A stretch of 64,000 bases of DNA, taken from the NCBI GenBank assembly GCA_017438745.1, contig JAFRUS010000064.1, positions 58,032-122,031 on the forward strand, given 5' to 3'. A program made the translations under genes and the position numbers. Shown here one piece after another: positions 1 to 8,599 of this stretch. This DNA is from Oscillospiraceae bacterium (GTDB taxonomy: Bacteria; Bacillota; Clostridia; Oscillospirales; Ruminococcaceae). Position 1 is the stretch's first letter; the number at the start of each line of letters is the position of its first letter. The notes under the pieces are model-generated. The model did no database searches and was not told where the DNA came from. It worked only from the letters and a program-made list of their open reading frames with translations.

Positions 1-2084
1 ATGTCGTATACACCAGGGCCAACTTCTGTGCGGAAGTTGTTTTCCTTGAGTACGTCAAGTATAGTAAGATCTGATCTTGATGCTTCAAATGTGATAACGT
101 CAGCATCCATGTCGTCGATCTCTTTGATTATATCAGCGAATTCGCTGTAGCACATATGTGTGTGGATCTGTGTTTCAGGTTTTACACCGCTGTGAACATA
201 ACGGAATGCAGGAATTGCCCAGTCAAGGTAATCTTCCTTCCAGTCAGACTTGCGGAGCGGAAGCTTTTCACGGAGAGCAGCTTCATCTACCTGAATGATG
301 CTGATGCCGTTTGCTTCAAGGTCAAGAACTTCTTCACGGATAGCAAGCGCAATCTGGAATGCACTTTCCTTAAGTGTTATGTCTTCACGAGGGAATGACC
401 AGTTAAGGATTGTAACAGGACCTGTGAGCATACCCTTCATCGGCTTCTTTGTAAGGCTCTGTGCATATACAGACCATCTTACTGTCATAGGCTTTGCTCT
501 TGAGATGTCGCCCCATACAACCGGAGGTTTAACGCATCTTGTACCGTATGACTGTACCCATGCCTTTTCTGTGAAGATATATCCGTCAAGGCATTCGCCG
601 AAGTATTCAACCATGTCGTTACGTTCAAATTCGCCGTGAACGAGTACGTCAAGACCGATTTCTTCCTGTAAAGCCACGCATTCAGCAATCTTCTGTTCGA
701 TGAACTTTTCGTAGTTTTCTGCAGAGAGTTCGCCGTTTCTGAACTGCTTACGAGCTGATTTTACTTCAGCTGTCTGCGGGAATGAACCGATAGTTGTAGT
801 AGGGAAGAGCGGGAGCTTGAAGCGATCCTTCTGGATCTTTTCACGCTCTGCAAATGCAGGAAGTCTTACGAAATCCTTTTCTGTAAGAGCTGCTACCTTG
901 TTCTTTACAGCCTGGTTGCTGCCTTCTCTTGTTTCTGCGTGAAGAGCAGCATTCTTTTTGAATTCTTCTGTGTTTTCAGGAGCGGCAGAAGAAACGATAG
1001 TTTTAAGTTCAGCAAGTTCGCCGAGTTTTTCTTCTGCATATGAGAAGTGCTTCTTTACGTTTTCTGCAAGCTTTGTTTCGTTTGCAAGTGTGCAAGGAAC
1101 GTGGAGAAGTGAGCATGATGTGCTGATCACGATCTCAGATGCCTGTTTCTTTAATGTATTTAAAATATTTAATGTCTTTGCGTAGTTGTTGCGCCAGATG
1201 TTCTTGCCGTTTACTACACCGGCAAAGAGAACCTTGTCTTTCGGGAAACCATTCTTTTTGGCGAGTTCGAGTGATTTCTTTCCTTCGTAGAAGTCAAGAC
1301 CGATACCGTCGAAATCAAGTCCGCAGAGTTCCCTGTAGCAGTCACGAACATCACCGAAATATGTCTGAGCGATGACCTTAACTGAACCCTTGTCTGCAAG
1401 AATTGCCTTGTAAAGATCTGTGAAAAGCTTAATATCTTCAGATGTAAGATCCTTTACGAGTGAAGGTTCGTCAAACTGGATCCATTCTGCTCCGAGATCT
1501 GCAAACTTCTTAAGAAGGTCTGAGTAAGCCTTTGCAGTTTCCTTAACGAAATCAGCAGCCTTCTTTGTGCCCTTGTATCTTGCAAGCTTAAGGAATGTGA
1601 AAGCACCGATAACTACCGGCTTTGTCTTAACGCCAGCATCAAGAGCTTCCTTAAAAAGATCGAAAGGCTTTGTACCGTTGAGTTTGATTTCAGTGCTGTC
1701 ATCGATCTCTGCTACCATGTAGTGATAGTTTGTGTTGTACCACTTCTTCATTGCGAGAGCCTTAACGTCGCCCTTGTCACCCTGATATCCTCTTGCTGCT
1801 GCAAAGTATGTATCAAGTGTGTTAAGACCAAGTGATGTGTATCGTTCAGGAACTGCATTTAAAAGGAATGCGGTATCGAGTATTCCGTCGTAGAATGAGA
1901 AGTCGTTTGACGGGATGAAGTCAAGACCGCTCTTTTTCTGTAACTGAAGGTTGTAGCTTCTGATCTCCTTTGCTGTCTTTTCAAGTTCGGCAGCTGTTAT
2001 CTCGCCGCGGAAATATTTTTCGCTGGCAAACTTGAGTTCGCGAAGGCAGCCTATTCTTGGGTATCCTATGATAGATGTTTTCAT
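1..2084 (-). CDS. metE: Cobalamin-independent methionine synthase MetE (3' end beyond window)
   Basis: Transfers a methyl group from 5-methyltetrahydropteroyltri-glutamate to homocysteine in the last step of methionine synthesis, in the cytoplasm. The ATG is at 2084 with GGAGGA about 8 bases upstream, and 694 codons are open to the window edge; a full protein is about 760 residues. The start MKTSIIGYPRIG, the middle segment TTTIGSFPQT that opens the C-terminal barrel, and the zinc-site residues HTHMCYSEF and VITFEASR are visible. The last zinc cysteine would lie beyond the edge. It follows a LysR gene on the same strand, 116 bases away, with its own promoter between them. Identification is firm. 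Confidence 0.97.
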   Translation of the reverse strand, partial: MKTSIIGYPRIGCLRELKFASEKYFRGEITAAELEKTAKEIRSYNLQLQKKSGLDFIPSNDFSFYDGILDTAFLLNAVPERYTSLGLNTLDTYFAAARGYQGDKGDVKALAMKKWYNTNYHYMVAEIDDSTEIKLNGTKPFDLFKEALDAGVKTKPVVIGAFTFLKLARYKGTKKAADFVKETAKAYSDLLKKFADLGAEWIQFDEPSLVKDLTSEDIKLFTDLYKAILADKGSVKVIAQTYFGDVRDCYRELCGLDFDGIGLDFYEGKKSLELAKKNGFPKDKVLFAGVVNGKNIWRNNYAKTLNILNTLKKQASEIVISTSCSLLHVPCTLANETKLAENVKKHFSYAEEKLGELAELKTIVSSAAPENTEEFKKNAALHAETREGSNQAVKNKVAALTEKDFVRLPAFAEREKIQKDRFKLPLFPTTTIGSFPQTAEVKSARKQFRNGELSAENYEKFIEQKIAECVALQEEIGLDVLVHGEFERNDMVEYFGECLDGYIFTEKAWVQSYGTRCVKPPVVWGDISRAKPMTVRWSVYAQSLTKKPMKGMLTGPVTILNWSFPREDITLKESAFQIALAIREEVLDLEANGISIIQVDEAALREKLPLRKSDWKEDYLDWAIPAFRYVHSGVKPETQIHTHMCYSEFADIIKEIDDMDADVITFEASRSDLTILDVLKENNFRTEVGPGVYD

Positions 2085-2137
2085 AACAAATTTCCTCCGT
2101 ATCTATATGATATGTTATCATTTCTTTCAATGTACTA

Positions 2138-2167
2138 ATTATATCATATTACTCTGGAATGTGTTAA
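2138..2167 (-). promoter_or_regulatory. Promoter of metE
   Basis: On the minus strand TTAACA (2167-2162) and TATAAT (2143-2138) are 18 bases apart. ATATGATA/TATCATAT half sites at 2105-2112 and 2142-2149 form an inverted repeat, one half overlapping the -10 box, so a regulator could act here. No SAM riboswitch or S-box is seen. Confidence 0.6.
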
Positions 2168-2185
2168 TATATAAAAATCATGGAG

Positions 2186-2208
2186 TGCCATAGCTAAAAG
2201 CTATGGCA
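2186..2208. repeat. Perfect 10-bp hairpin at the end of the LysR gene
   Basis: TGCCATAGCT, AAA, AGCTATGGCA. The stem covers the stop codon of the LysR gene at 2201. On the minus strand it is followed by a weak T tract (ATTTTTATAT), so it may end LysR transcription. A related hairpin sharing ATGGCAGAGA lies at 5062-5087. Confidence 0.5.
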
Positions 2209-3115
2209 GAGAATACCCTGCAATATATTCCTTCAGGTGTTCGAGATATCGTTCAGTTATCGCATTTACCGGCCTGTCAGTAGTTGTAATATAACCTATT
2301 TCCATGTATTCGTCGCTTTTAAGAGGGATCGACACGATGTTGTCACCGTTAAGATCGGAGCTCAGGACACCTGATGAAATGGTATATCCGTCAAGACCGA
2401 TAAGCAGATTGAACAGTGTTGCACGGTCTGAAACCACTATGTTTTTCGGACTCTCGGCAGTAATGTGAAGTTCTTCGGCAAAGTAGAACGAGTTCTTTAC
2501 ACCCTGGTCATATGTCAGACGCGGGAAGTCCTTTATATCGTCCAGTGTAACGAATTCACGGCCGACAAGAGGATTGTTCCTGCTTACAAACACATGCGGC
2601 TTTGCCCTGAAGAGCGGTTCGAATTTAAGCTCCTCGGTCTGTAAAATATGATTTATCACTTCACGGTTGAAGTTGCTCAGATAAAGAACACCTATGTCAC
2701 TTCTGTGAGTACGCACATCTTCTATGATCTCAGCCGTTTTTAATTCACGAAGCGAGAATTCGTATTTGTCCCGTCCGTATTCACGTACAAGCTCAACAAA
2801 GGCATTGACAACAAATGCATAGTGCTGCGATGAAACAGCAAAAGCTCTGTTTGGCGGGGGAGAAGACTTGTATTCGCTTTCCAGAAGCTCCGTCTGTTCG
2901 ATGATCTGTCTTGCGTACGAAAGAAATTTCGTACCGTCTTCCGAAAGATAAACGCCTCTGTTGCTTCTGTTGAATATCGTTATTCCCATTTCCTTTTCAA
3001 GTTCCGCAACCGATTTTGACAGACTCGGCTGTGCAATAAAAAGCCGCTGTGCCGCTGTTGTGATCGAACCAGTTTCGGCGATAGTTATAACATATTTAAG
3101 CTGTTGTAGGGTCAT
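2201..3115 (-). CDS. LysR-family transcriptional regulator
   Basis: A 304-residue regulator with an N-terminal winged helix-turn-helix (MTLQQLKYVITIAETGS, then AAQRLFIAQPSLSKSVAELE, residues about 1-60) and a LysR substrate-binding domain from about residue 90. I place the start at 3115 because GGGAGGAAT lies just upstream; an in-frame ATG at 3172 would add 19 residues, but the -10 box would then sit inside the coding region. The gene lies directly upstream of metE on the same strand, so control of methionine synthesis (a MetR-like job) is a reasonable inference, not shown. The effector is unknown. Confidence 0.9.
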   Translation of the reverse strand: MTLQQLKYVITIAETGSITTAAQRLFIAQPSLSKSVAELEKEMGITIFNRSNRGVYLSEDGTKFLSYARQIIEQTELLESEYKSSPPPNRAFAVSSQHYAFVVNAFVELVREYGRDKYEFSLRELKTAEIIEDVRTHRSDIGVLYLSNFNREVINHILQTEELKFEPLFRAKPHVFVSRNNPLVGREFVTLDDIKDFPRLTYDQGVKNSFYFAEELHITAESPKNIVVSDRATLFNLLIGLDGYTISSGVLSSDLNGDNIVSIPLKSDEYMEIGYITTTDRPVNAITERYLEHLKEYIAGYSLP

Positions 3116-3139
3116 ATCATTCCTCCCTTGCAATTCTTT

Positions 3140-3168
3140 ATTATAGCATATATGCGGAAGTATTTCAA
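3140..3168 (-). promoter_or_regulatory. Promoter of the LysR gene
   Basis: Minus strand TTGAAA (3168-3163), 17-base spacer, TATAAT (3145-3140), about 25 bases before the ATG at 3115. Confidence 0.75.
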
Positions 3169-3263
3169 TCAATAATTGTCACAAAATAAATGAATGTTGA
3201 TAAATGTTGATGAAGTCTTGTGCAATGACGTATCGTTTTTTGTTTCAGCAGTTTCAAAGTATA

Positions 3264-3294
3264 ATAAAAAACCGGGCGGAAATTCGCCCGGTTT
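3264..3294 (-). terminator. Intrinsic terminator after the lipoprotein gene
   Basis: On the minus strand a GC-rich stem (CCGGGCG/CGCCCGG) is followed by TTTTTTATT. It lies about 45 bases after the lipoprotein stop codon. Confidence 0.85.
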
Positions 3295-3339
3295 AAAGAT
3301 ATTACCGACATGAATACATTATACTCAGTGTATTCGTGA

Positions 3340-4140
3340 TTATTTATCTGTATCGTAGGTGCTGACAAGTTTAAATGCTTCAAGATTTGAATATCTTACC
3401 TGAAGCATGTAGCATTCTTCTTCACCGGTTTCAACAAAGAAATCAGTACGTAGCGGATCATTTACACCTGTCATGAAATCAAGTCGATAAGCTTTCTTTC
3501 CCATCATCCAGGTCGTTTGACTTTGCATAACCTGACATCCTGCAGCTTCAATAAGATCGTAAGTTTCATCGGCTAAAGTTAAAGCAGAATTATTTGCTTT
3601 GTTCATTGTGAATTCATTTAATCTATCATGGTCAGCAAATTTAAGATACTCTGTTCCTTTGATTTCAAATCTGGATTCGTAGTCCCAGTCTACCGGAATA
3701 TCAATGAATCCGAAGTTTTCTTCACCGACTCTTTTCAGTTCGCCGAGTGATGCGATCATATCAAGTGTTTCCTGTGAATCGGTCACTTCCACTACGTTTC
3801 CGTCTTCCTGTATGACCGTGAATTTTACTCCGTTTCCATCAGATACTGGAGCCATAGTCTCAGCCACACCGCTCATTAACCCGGATTTATCTTCAAGTGT
3901 AACAGTTATTTCAGTTATATCCGGTGTGGTTGTTTCTTCTGAAGTGGTTACTGTGGTTTCCGGAACAGTAGTTTCTGATTCCGGTGCTTCTGTTACTGAT
4001 TCCTCAGTCGTTTCTGAAACTGCAGTAGTTTCTTCCGTTTTTTCTGCGGTCTCATTACCGCTTTTCTGTTCAGCCGAACATCCGGCAATACAAACTGTAA
4101 TAATCAAAGCCATAAGGCCTGCAAGTGTCTTTTTATTCAT
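3340..4140 (-). CDS. Secreted lipoprotein of unknown function
   Basis: 266 residues. Residues 1-21 are a lipoprotein signal with lipobox IAGC (Cys21), so the protein is probably lipid-anchored on the outside of the membrane. Residues about 22-85 are a low-complexity Thr/Glu/Ser/Val linker typical of wall-spanning spacers. The C-terminal 180 residues look like a compact globular domain with many aromatic and acidic residues, but I recognise no family or catalytic motif. It is a single gene with its own promoter and terminator, divergent from the dockerin gene at 4363. Function unknown. Confidence 0.85.
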   Translation of the reverse strand: MNKKTLAGLMALIITVCIAGCSAEQKSGNETAEKTEETTAVSETTEESVTEAPESETTVPETTVTTSEETTTPDITEITVTLEDKSGLMSGVAETMAPVSDGNGVKFTVIQEDGNVVEVTDSQETLDMIASLGELKRVGEENFGFIDIPVDWDYESRFEIKGTEYLKFADHDRLNEFTMNKANNSALTLADETYDLIEAAGCQVMQSQTTWMMGKKAYRLDFMTGVNDPLRTDFFVETGEEECYMLQVRYSNLEAFKLVSTYDTDK

Positions 4141-4214
4141 TTAATATCTCTCCGTTTATTATTTTTATGCGTAAATTGTATAGACCGTGTTATAAGCATA
4201 AAGTCTTGCTGAAT

Positions 4215-4243
4215 ATTCTATCATTTTTCTGATTAAATGTCAA
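4215..4243 (-). promoter_or_regulatory. Promoter of the lipoprotein gene
   Basis: Minus strand TTGACA (4243-4238), 17-base spacer, TAGAAT (4220-4215). Confidence 0.75.
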
Positions 4244-4295
4244 ATTAATAATTGCTGTTACGATTCCAAATGGAAAATCCGCCTTTAATTGCCGA

Positions 4296-4324
4296 TTGAA
4301 AATCATATCCTGTCATGTTATAAT
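4296..4324 (+). promoter_or_regulatory. Promoter of the dockerin gene
   Basis: TTGAAA (4296-4301), 17-base spacer, TATAAT (4319-4324), with AAAAGGGG before the ATG at 4363. Confidence 0.8.
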
Positions 4325-4362
4325 TTATAAGGATTTAATTTTAGCAAAAGGGGAATAATATA

Positions 4363-5043
4363 ATGAAAAAAACGATCAGATCATGTATAGCTCTTTCTTT
4401 AGCAGTTCTTGCTGCGTCAACAGTCTCACCATTCAGAAATACAGTTCTGAAAAATAACGCAGTAACAGTAAATGCAGCAGAGGAAGAGAAGGAAGCGTTT
4501 CCGGAATGGGTCCCGGAATCATTTGATGAAGCGGCCGCATTTGAAGAAAAATTCGGAAGAACACATACAGGTGACGAATATGCATGTGTACTTTTCAGGA
4601 AAAAAGATAATGAGCAGTTCCATGCAGCCTATAATTCATCGCCTCAGAAATTCGGAAGCAATTCAAAAGATTTTTCAAAGATCTCATTTGAAATACCGAA
4701 AGGAAAAACTGAAGAACCGGGAACTATATACGAAGACGGAGAATACATTGTTTTAATTTTCAGGTTCAGAAATGTTGATTATCTGCTCATCAGTGATGAG
4801 ATAAATAAGAAGAGATACAGATTCGTTTCAGATGAAAAAGGTGAACCTCTCGAAACAGAACCGGTTGCAGGAGATTCTGACGGAAACGGAAGTATAGATG
4901 CTTCTGATGTTTTACTGCTTCAGAAAGCTATGGTTATGGGAGGTAAAAATACTACTATGCCTTTTTACTTCGATATGAACGCTGACGGTAATGTAAACAT
5001 AACTGATCTATGCCTTATTAAAGACGCATTGTTTAATGCTTAA
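4363..5043 (+). CDS. Secreted protein with C-terminal type I dockerin
   Basis: 226 residues with an N-terminal signal peptide (KK at the start, hydrophobic stretch about 8-22, likely cut near residue 40). Residues about 42-165 form a domain I cannot assign. Residues about 168-226 are a type I dockerin with two calcium-binding loop and helix repeats, beginning GDSDGNGSIDASDV and DMNADGNVNITDL. Dockerins bind cohesins on scaffoldins, so the protein is probably a cellulosome or cohesin-bound component. The N-terminal domain is too small and acidic for a usual glycoside hydrolase. Own promoter; no clear partner gene. Confidence 0.9.
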   Translation: MKKTIRSCIALSLAVLAASTVSPFRNTVLKNNAVTVNAAEEEKEAFPEWVPESFDEAAAFEEKFGRTHTGDEYACVLFRKKDNEQFHAAYNSSPQKFGSNSKDFSKISFEIPKGKTEEPGTIYEDGEYIVLIFRFRNVDYLLISDEINKKRYRFVSDEKGEPLETEPVAGDSDGNGSIDASDVLLLQKAMVMGGKNTTMPFYFDMNADGNVNITDLCLIKDALFNA

Positions 5044-5061
5044 ATTATGAAATACTGAAAA

Positions 5062-5087
5062 TGCCATGAGACTCGTGATGGCAGAGA
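5062..5087. repeat. Short hairpin between the dockerin and HD genes
   Basis: TGCCAT, GAGACTCGTG, ATGGCA, followed by GAGA. It lacks a T tract. It shares its right arm with the hairpin at 2186-2208. Confidence 0.35.
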
Positions 5088-5120
5088 CAGTAATATTCGA
5101 AAAGGGAGTACAGATATAAT

Positions 5121-5915
5121 ATGAACAGAACAAAGGCGGAACAGGTTTTCAGGAGTTATACTGATAACTATGATTCATCTGATGTAAAAATAAAGCTTAA
5201 GATCGACCATACATTCAGGGTTGCTGAGATAGCTGACCGGATAGCAGAAGGTATTGGCGCAGACCGTGATTTTGCGTGGCTGTCGGGGCTTCTGCATGAC
5301 ATTGGAAGATTTGAGCAGGTGAAAAGGTACGGCACATTTTACGATGCGGTATCCATCGATCATGCGGAGCTCAGTGCAGATATTCTTTTTAAGGACGGAC
5401 TTTTTTCAGAGTTTGAGAAAGCATTGTTTTCTGATACCGGAAGTGATGAAAACATCTTTTTAAATGAAGATAGGAAGAAACTGCTTGAAACTGTTATCCG
5501 TCTGCACAACAAGCTTGCAGTACCGGACGGACTTGATGAGGAAACTCTGATGTACACAAGGATACTCAGAGATGCCGACAAGGCGGATATTTTCCGTGTT
5601 CTTACAGAGCCTCCGTATGACGGCAGAAATGAGAGGATAATAAACAGTGCTGTCCCTGCAAGTGAAAAGGTGATGAGTCTTGTTATGGAACGCCGCTGCG
5701 TGCCGAGAGGCATTACGGAAACTGAATTCGAAAGCCTTGTAAGTCATTGCTGTATGGCTTTTGAACTGGAATACAAAGTTTCAAGGGATATCGTTTCCGA
5801 ACAGGGCTACCTTGACACACTCATGAACCTCGATGCTAAAAATGATATCGTAAAAGATCAGCTTAAAACTGTCAGAGATGAAATGCAGAAATGCTGGGCA
5901 GAAGCTGTAAGATGA
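5121..5915 (+). CDS. HD-domain phosphohydrolase
   Basis: 264 residues. The metal-binding residues of an HD domain are visible: His30 (IDHTFRV), His59-Asp60 (LLHDIGRFEQ), His81 (SIDHAE) and an Asp near residue 152 (ILRDADKADIF). The order matches cytosolic HD hydrolases acting on nucleotides or other phosphate esters. There is no signal peptide or partner domain. The start is supported by AAAAGGGAG about 14 bases upstream. Monocistronic, followed by a strong terminator. The substrate cannot be told from sequence. Confidence 0.88.
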   Translation: MNRTKAEQVFRSYTDNYDSSDVKIKLKIDHTFRVAEIADRIAEGIGADRDFAWLSGLLHDIGRFEQVKRYGTFYDAVSIDHAELSADILFKDGLFSEFEKALFSDTGSDENIFLNEDRKKLLETVIRLHNKLAVPDGLDEETLMYTRILRDADKADIFRVLTEPPYDGRNERIINSAVPASEKVMSLVMERRCVPRGITETEFESLVSHCCMAFELEYKVSRDIVSEQGYLDTLMNLDAKNDIVKDQLKTVRDEMQKCWAEAVR

Positions 5916-5949
5916 CAGAACACTGAGGATTAATAACTATACAGAAAAA

Positions 5950-6010
5950 GATCAGTATATCCGTAAAATTCGCGTATTACGTGAGTCGGATATACTGATC
6001 ATTTTATTTG
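5950..6010 (+). terminator. Terminator after the HD gene
   Basis: GATCAGTATATCCG (5950-5963) pairs perfectly with 5987-6000 and is followed by ATTTTATTTG. It lies between convergent genes and might also serve the minus strand. Confidence 0.7.
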
Positions 6011-6065
6011 AAGATTATAGTTGATGTGTGTTGAAATACAGAGATGCGCATTAATGAAACGATGC

Positions 6066-8417
6066 TCAGTGTTTTATTCGTACTTCTGTATTTCCGTTCA
6101 GACATGTTCCGTCGTTTTTTATTATGGTATCAGTGCCGTGAACAGTCAGTGAGAAAGGTTTCGGAGCGGTAAGTTTATAGCTGATTTTTATGGTATCGCT
6201 ATGTTTTACTGCCGTAAGTTCCGAAACTGTTCTGCCTTCAGTATCGCAGATACGTGCATGTGCAGGTACATCCTCGACAGGGGAGTACCAGACAAATTCG
6301 GTGTTATTATAATAATCATAAGCGAAATTATCTTTAAAATCACCGTATGGAATGAGTGAATTTTCCTTTGCGTAAACCGGCATTTCCATATAGGAACAGG
6401 TACGGGTGATGAATTTTCCGCCGCATTCTTTTTCTCCTGTTATTATGTCAGTCCAGTTTCCTTCCGGAAGATAGAACTGAACAACGCCGTCCTCACGGAA
6501 TACCGGAGCACAGAGCAGGGAATCACCGAGCATGTACTGTCTGTCGAGAGTAAGACATACCGGATCATCAGGATACATGAGAAACATGGCACGCATCATC
6601 GGAATACCAGTCTCATGGGTGTGAACAGCTTCAGCGTACAGATAAGGCATGAGCCTGCCCTTAAACTTTGTGAAGAACCGGAGAACGTCCACAGCTTCTT
6701 CATCGAAAAGCCACGGTACGCGGTAGGATGAATTGCCGTGAAGCCTGCTGTGGGTGGAAAGAAGACCGAAGGCACACCAGCGCTTGTAAAGGTCGGGAGT
6801 GGCAGTGTCTTCAAATCCGCTTATGTCGTGGCTGAAAAATCCGAATCCGCTTAAACATAGTGAAAGACCGCCGCGGAGTGTTTCAGCCATTGAAACATAC
6901 TCAGCAGTGCAGTCACCGCCCCAGTGAACAGGATATCTCTGTCCGCCTGCCGTCGCACTTCGTGCAAAAACGCAGGCTTTGTTTTTACCATGACATTCTT
7001 CCAGTGCCTCATAAACAGTCCGGTTATAGAGCAGTGAGTAAAGGTTGTGCATTTTCTCAGGTTCTGAACCGTCAGAGTATTTTACGTTTACCGGTATTCT
7101 TTCACCGAAATCGGTTTTGATATAATCCACACCGGTTCTGCAGAGTGTTCTTATCTTATCCTTGAACCATTCGCAGGCTGCAGGGTTTGTAAAATCGACT
7201 ATTGCCATACCCGGCTGCCACATATCCGTCTGAAAAACGGAGCCGTCAGTGTTTTTTATAAAGAAACCGTTTCTCATTCCATCATCAAATAAAACTGATT
7301 CCTGTGCGATGTACGGATTTATCCAGACACAGACTGAAAGGCCGCGGTCTTTTAATTTTTTCAGCATTCCATTCGGATCAGGAAAGCAGTCAGTGTTCCA
7401 TTCGAAATTTGTCCACTGATATTCCTTCATCCAGAAACAGTCGAAGTGGAAAACCTGAAGCGGAATGTCATATTCCTTCATTTTATCGATAAATGAAAGA
7501 ACAGTTTTCTCGTTGTAGTCCGTTGTAAACGAGGTGGTGAGCCATAATCCGAAAGTCTCTGCAGGCGGAAGGGCAGGACGTCCTGTAAGTGCAGTATACG
7601 TGGAGATCACATCAAGAGGTGTTTCGCCGCCGATGATGAAGTATTCAAGCTTTTCTCCCGGTACAGTGAATGACAGCTTTGAAACAGAGTCGGAACCAAC
7701 CTCGAAAGATACTTTATCAGTGGAGTTTACGAAAACACCATATCCCTTTGATGAAATGCAGAAAGGAACGCATTTGTATGACTGGTCGGAGCTTGTGCCG
7801 CCGTCAGAATTCCAGATCTCAATCGTCTGTCCGTTCTTTACAAATGGTGTGAACTTTTCTCCGAATCCGTAAATATTTTCACCCACGTCAAGTGAAAGCT
7901 GTTCACGGATAAAGGTGCTGCCCTTGTATGCGCTGTCCCACGGCCTGCTGTTACGGTATGAGGCCCTGCGAAGATCCACGCTGTGTTCATCTTCAATGAT
8001 GTATGAAGTGGATTTTGCTCCGTTGTGAGTAAGTTTTCTGCCGTTGAATTCAAAGCTTATATCCCAGACAGGACCTCTTTTTATAACAGCCCTTGTATCT
8101 CCCGAAACGACCTCAGCATAATCTTCATGTACTGCGATATCAGGTTTAAACTCATCATCACGGAACAGTTCAAAACCGGGTGTGCTGTCACAAGCTCCTT
8201 TGAAGTGAACGATACTTACTTTTATTACGTTTTTCATTTCCGATGAAATTGTGACTTCAAGGTTAGGGCCGCCGAGAGTCATTCCGCGGTTGTAGACTAT
8301 GTATGGAGTTACCGTGCTTGTGACTGATTTTTCGTCAGATACAGTACGGTAATTTCCGCAGGCGTATTTAACATCGTAATTTTTTTTGTTAAGCCAGAAG
8401 CCGTCTGAAAACTTCAT
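6066..8417 (-). CDS. yicI: GH31 alpha-xylosidase (YicI-like)
   Basis: 783 residues, GH31 throughout, close in layout to E. coli YicI (MKFSDGFWL start, then FHFDCFWMKEYQW, KTDFGERIP, HWGGDC). The catalytic nucleophile is about Asp436 in KTDFGE and the acid/base about Asp502 in GGDC. It removes alpha-xylose from the non-reducing end of xyloglucan oligosaccharides. There is no signal peptide, so it acts in the cytoplasm on imported oligosaccharides. The start at 8417 is preferred (AAAGGAAG upstream); an in-frame ATG at 8468 would add 17 residues. It fits the plant-cell-wall lifestyle implied by the dockerins. Confidence 0.95.
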   Translation of the reverse strand: MKFSDGFWLNKKNYDVKYACGNYRTVSDEKSVTSTVTPYIVYNRGMTLGGPNLEVTISSEMKNVIKVSIVHFKGACDSTPGFELFRDDEFKPDIAVHEDYAEVVSGDTRAVIKRGPVWDISFEFNGRKLTHNGAKSTSYIIEDEHSVDLRRASYRNSRPWDSAYKGSTFIREQLSLDVGENIYGFGEKFTPFVKNGQTIEIWNSDGGTSSDQSYKCVPFCISSKGYGVFVNSTDKVSFEVGSDSVSKLSFTVPGEKLEYFIIGGETPLDVISTYTALTGRPALPPAETFGLWLTTSFTTDYNEKTVLSFIDKMKEYDIPLQVFHFDCFWMKEYQWTNFEWNTDCFPDPNGMLKKLKDRGLSVCVWINPYIAQESVLFDDGMRNGFFIKNTDGSVFQTDMWQPGMAIVDFTNPAACEWFKDKIRTLCRTGVDYIKTDFGERIPVNVKYSDGSEPEKMHNLYSLLYNRTVYEALEECHGKNKACVFARSATAGGQRYPVHWGGDCTAEYVSMAETLRGGLSLCLSGFGFFSHDISGFEDTATPDLYKRWCAFGLLSTHSRLHGNSSYRVPWLFDEEAVDVLRFFTKFKGRLMPYLYAEAVHTHETGIPMMRAMFLMYPDDPVCLTLDRQYMLGDSLLCAPVFREDGVVQFYLPEGNWTDIITGEKECGGKFITRTCSYMEMPVYAKENSLIPYGDFKDNFAYDYYNNTEFVWYSPVEDVPAHARICDTEGRTVSELTAVKHSDTIKISYKLTAPKPFSLTVHGTDTIIKNDGTCLNGNTEVRIKH

Positions 8418-8460
8418 ACATACACTTCCTTTATGATAATCTTTAGGATAAATAACAACA

Positions 8461-8485
8461 GGATACATAAAGAAAATATGTATCC
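8461..8485. repeat. Perfect dyad between prfC and the alpha-xylosidase gene
   Basis: GGATACATA, 7-base loop, TATGTATCC. It lies upstream of the alpha-xylosidase ATG on the minus strand and downstream of prfC. It may be a weak terminator for prfC (T-rich stretch follows) or an operator for the xylosidase gene. Confidence 0.4.
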
Positions 8486-8504
8486 TGATTGCTGCTTTAT
8501 ATTA

Positions 8505-8585
8505 GGAAATCGCTGATTTATTGAAATAAATGCAGGTGTGCGGGCAAAGTCCCGTATATTCGAACTGCCGCAAATCAGTGATTCC
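8505..8585 (+). mobile_element. Diverged miniature inverted-repeat element (copy A)
   Basis: Ends GGAAATCGCTGATTT and AAATCAGTGATTCC are inverted repeats, with an internal CGGGCAAAGTCCCG hairpin. It is a diverged relative of the family best seen at 20583-20691 and sits just after prfC. Confidence 0.6.
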
Positions 8586-8599
8586 GTGGTTTGCCGAAA

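Noticed and set aside
2085..2200. SAM riboswitch before metE
   Set aside because: Too short and AT-rich; none of the S-box conserved segments is found.
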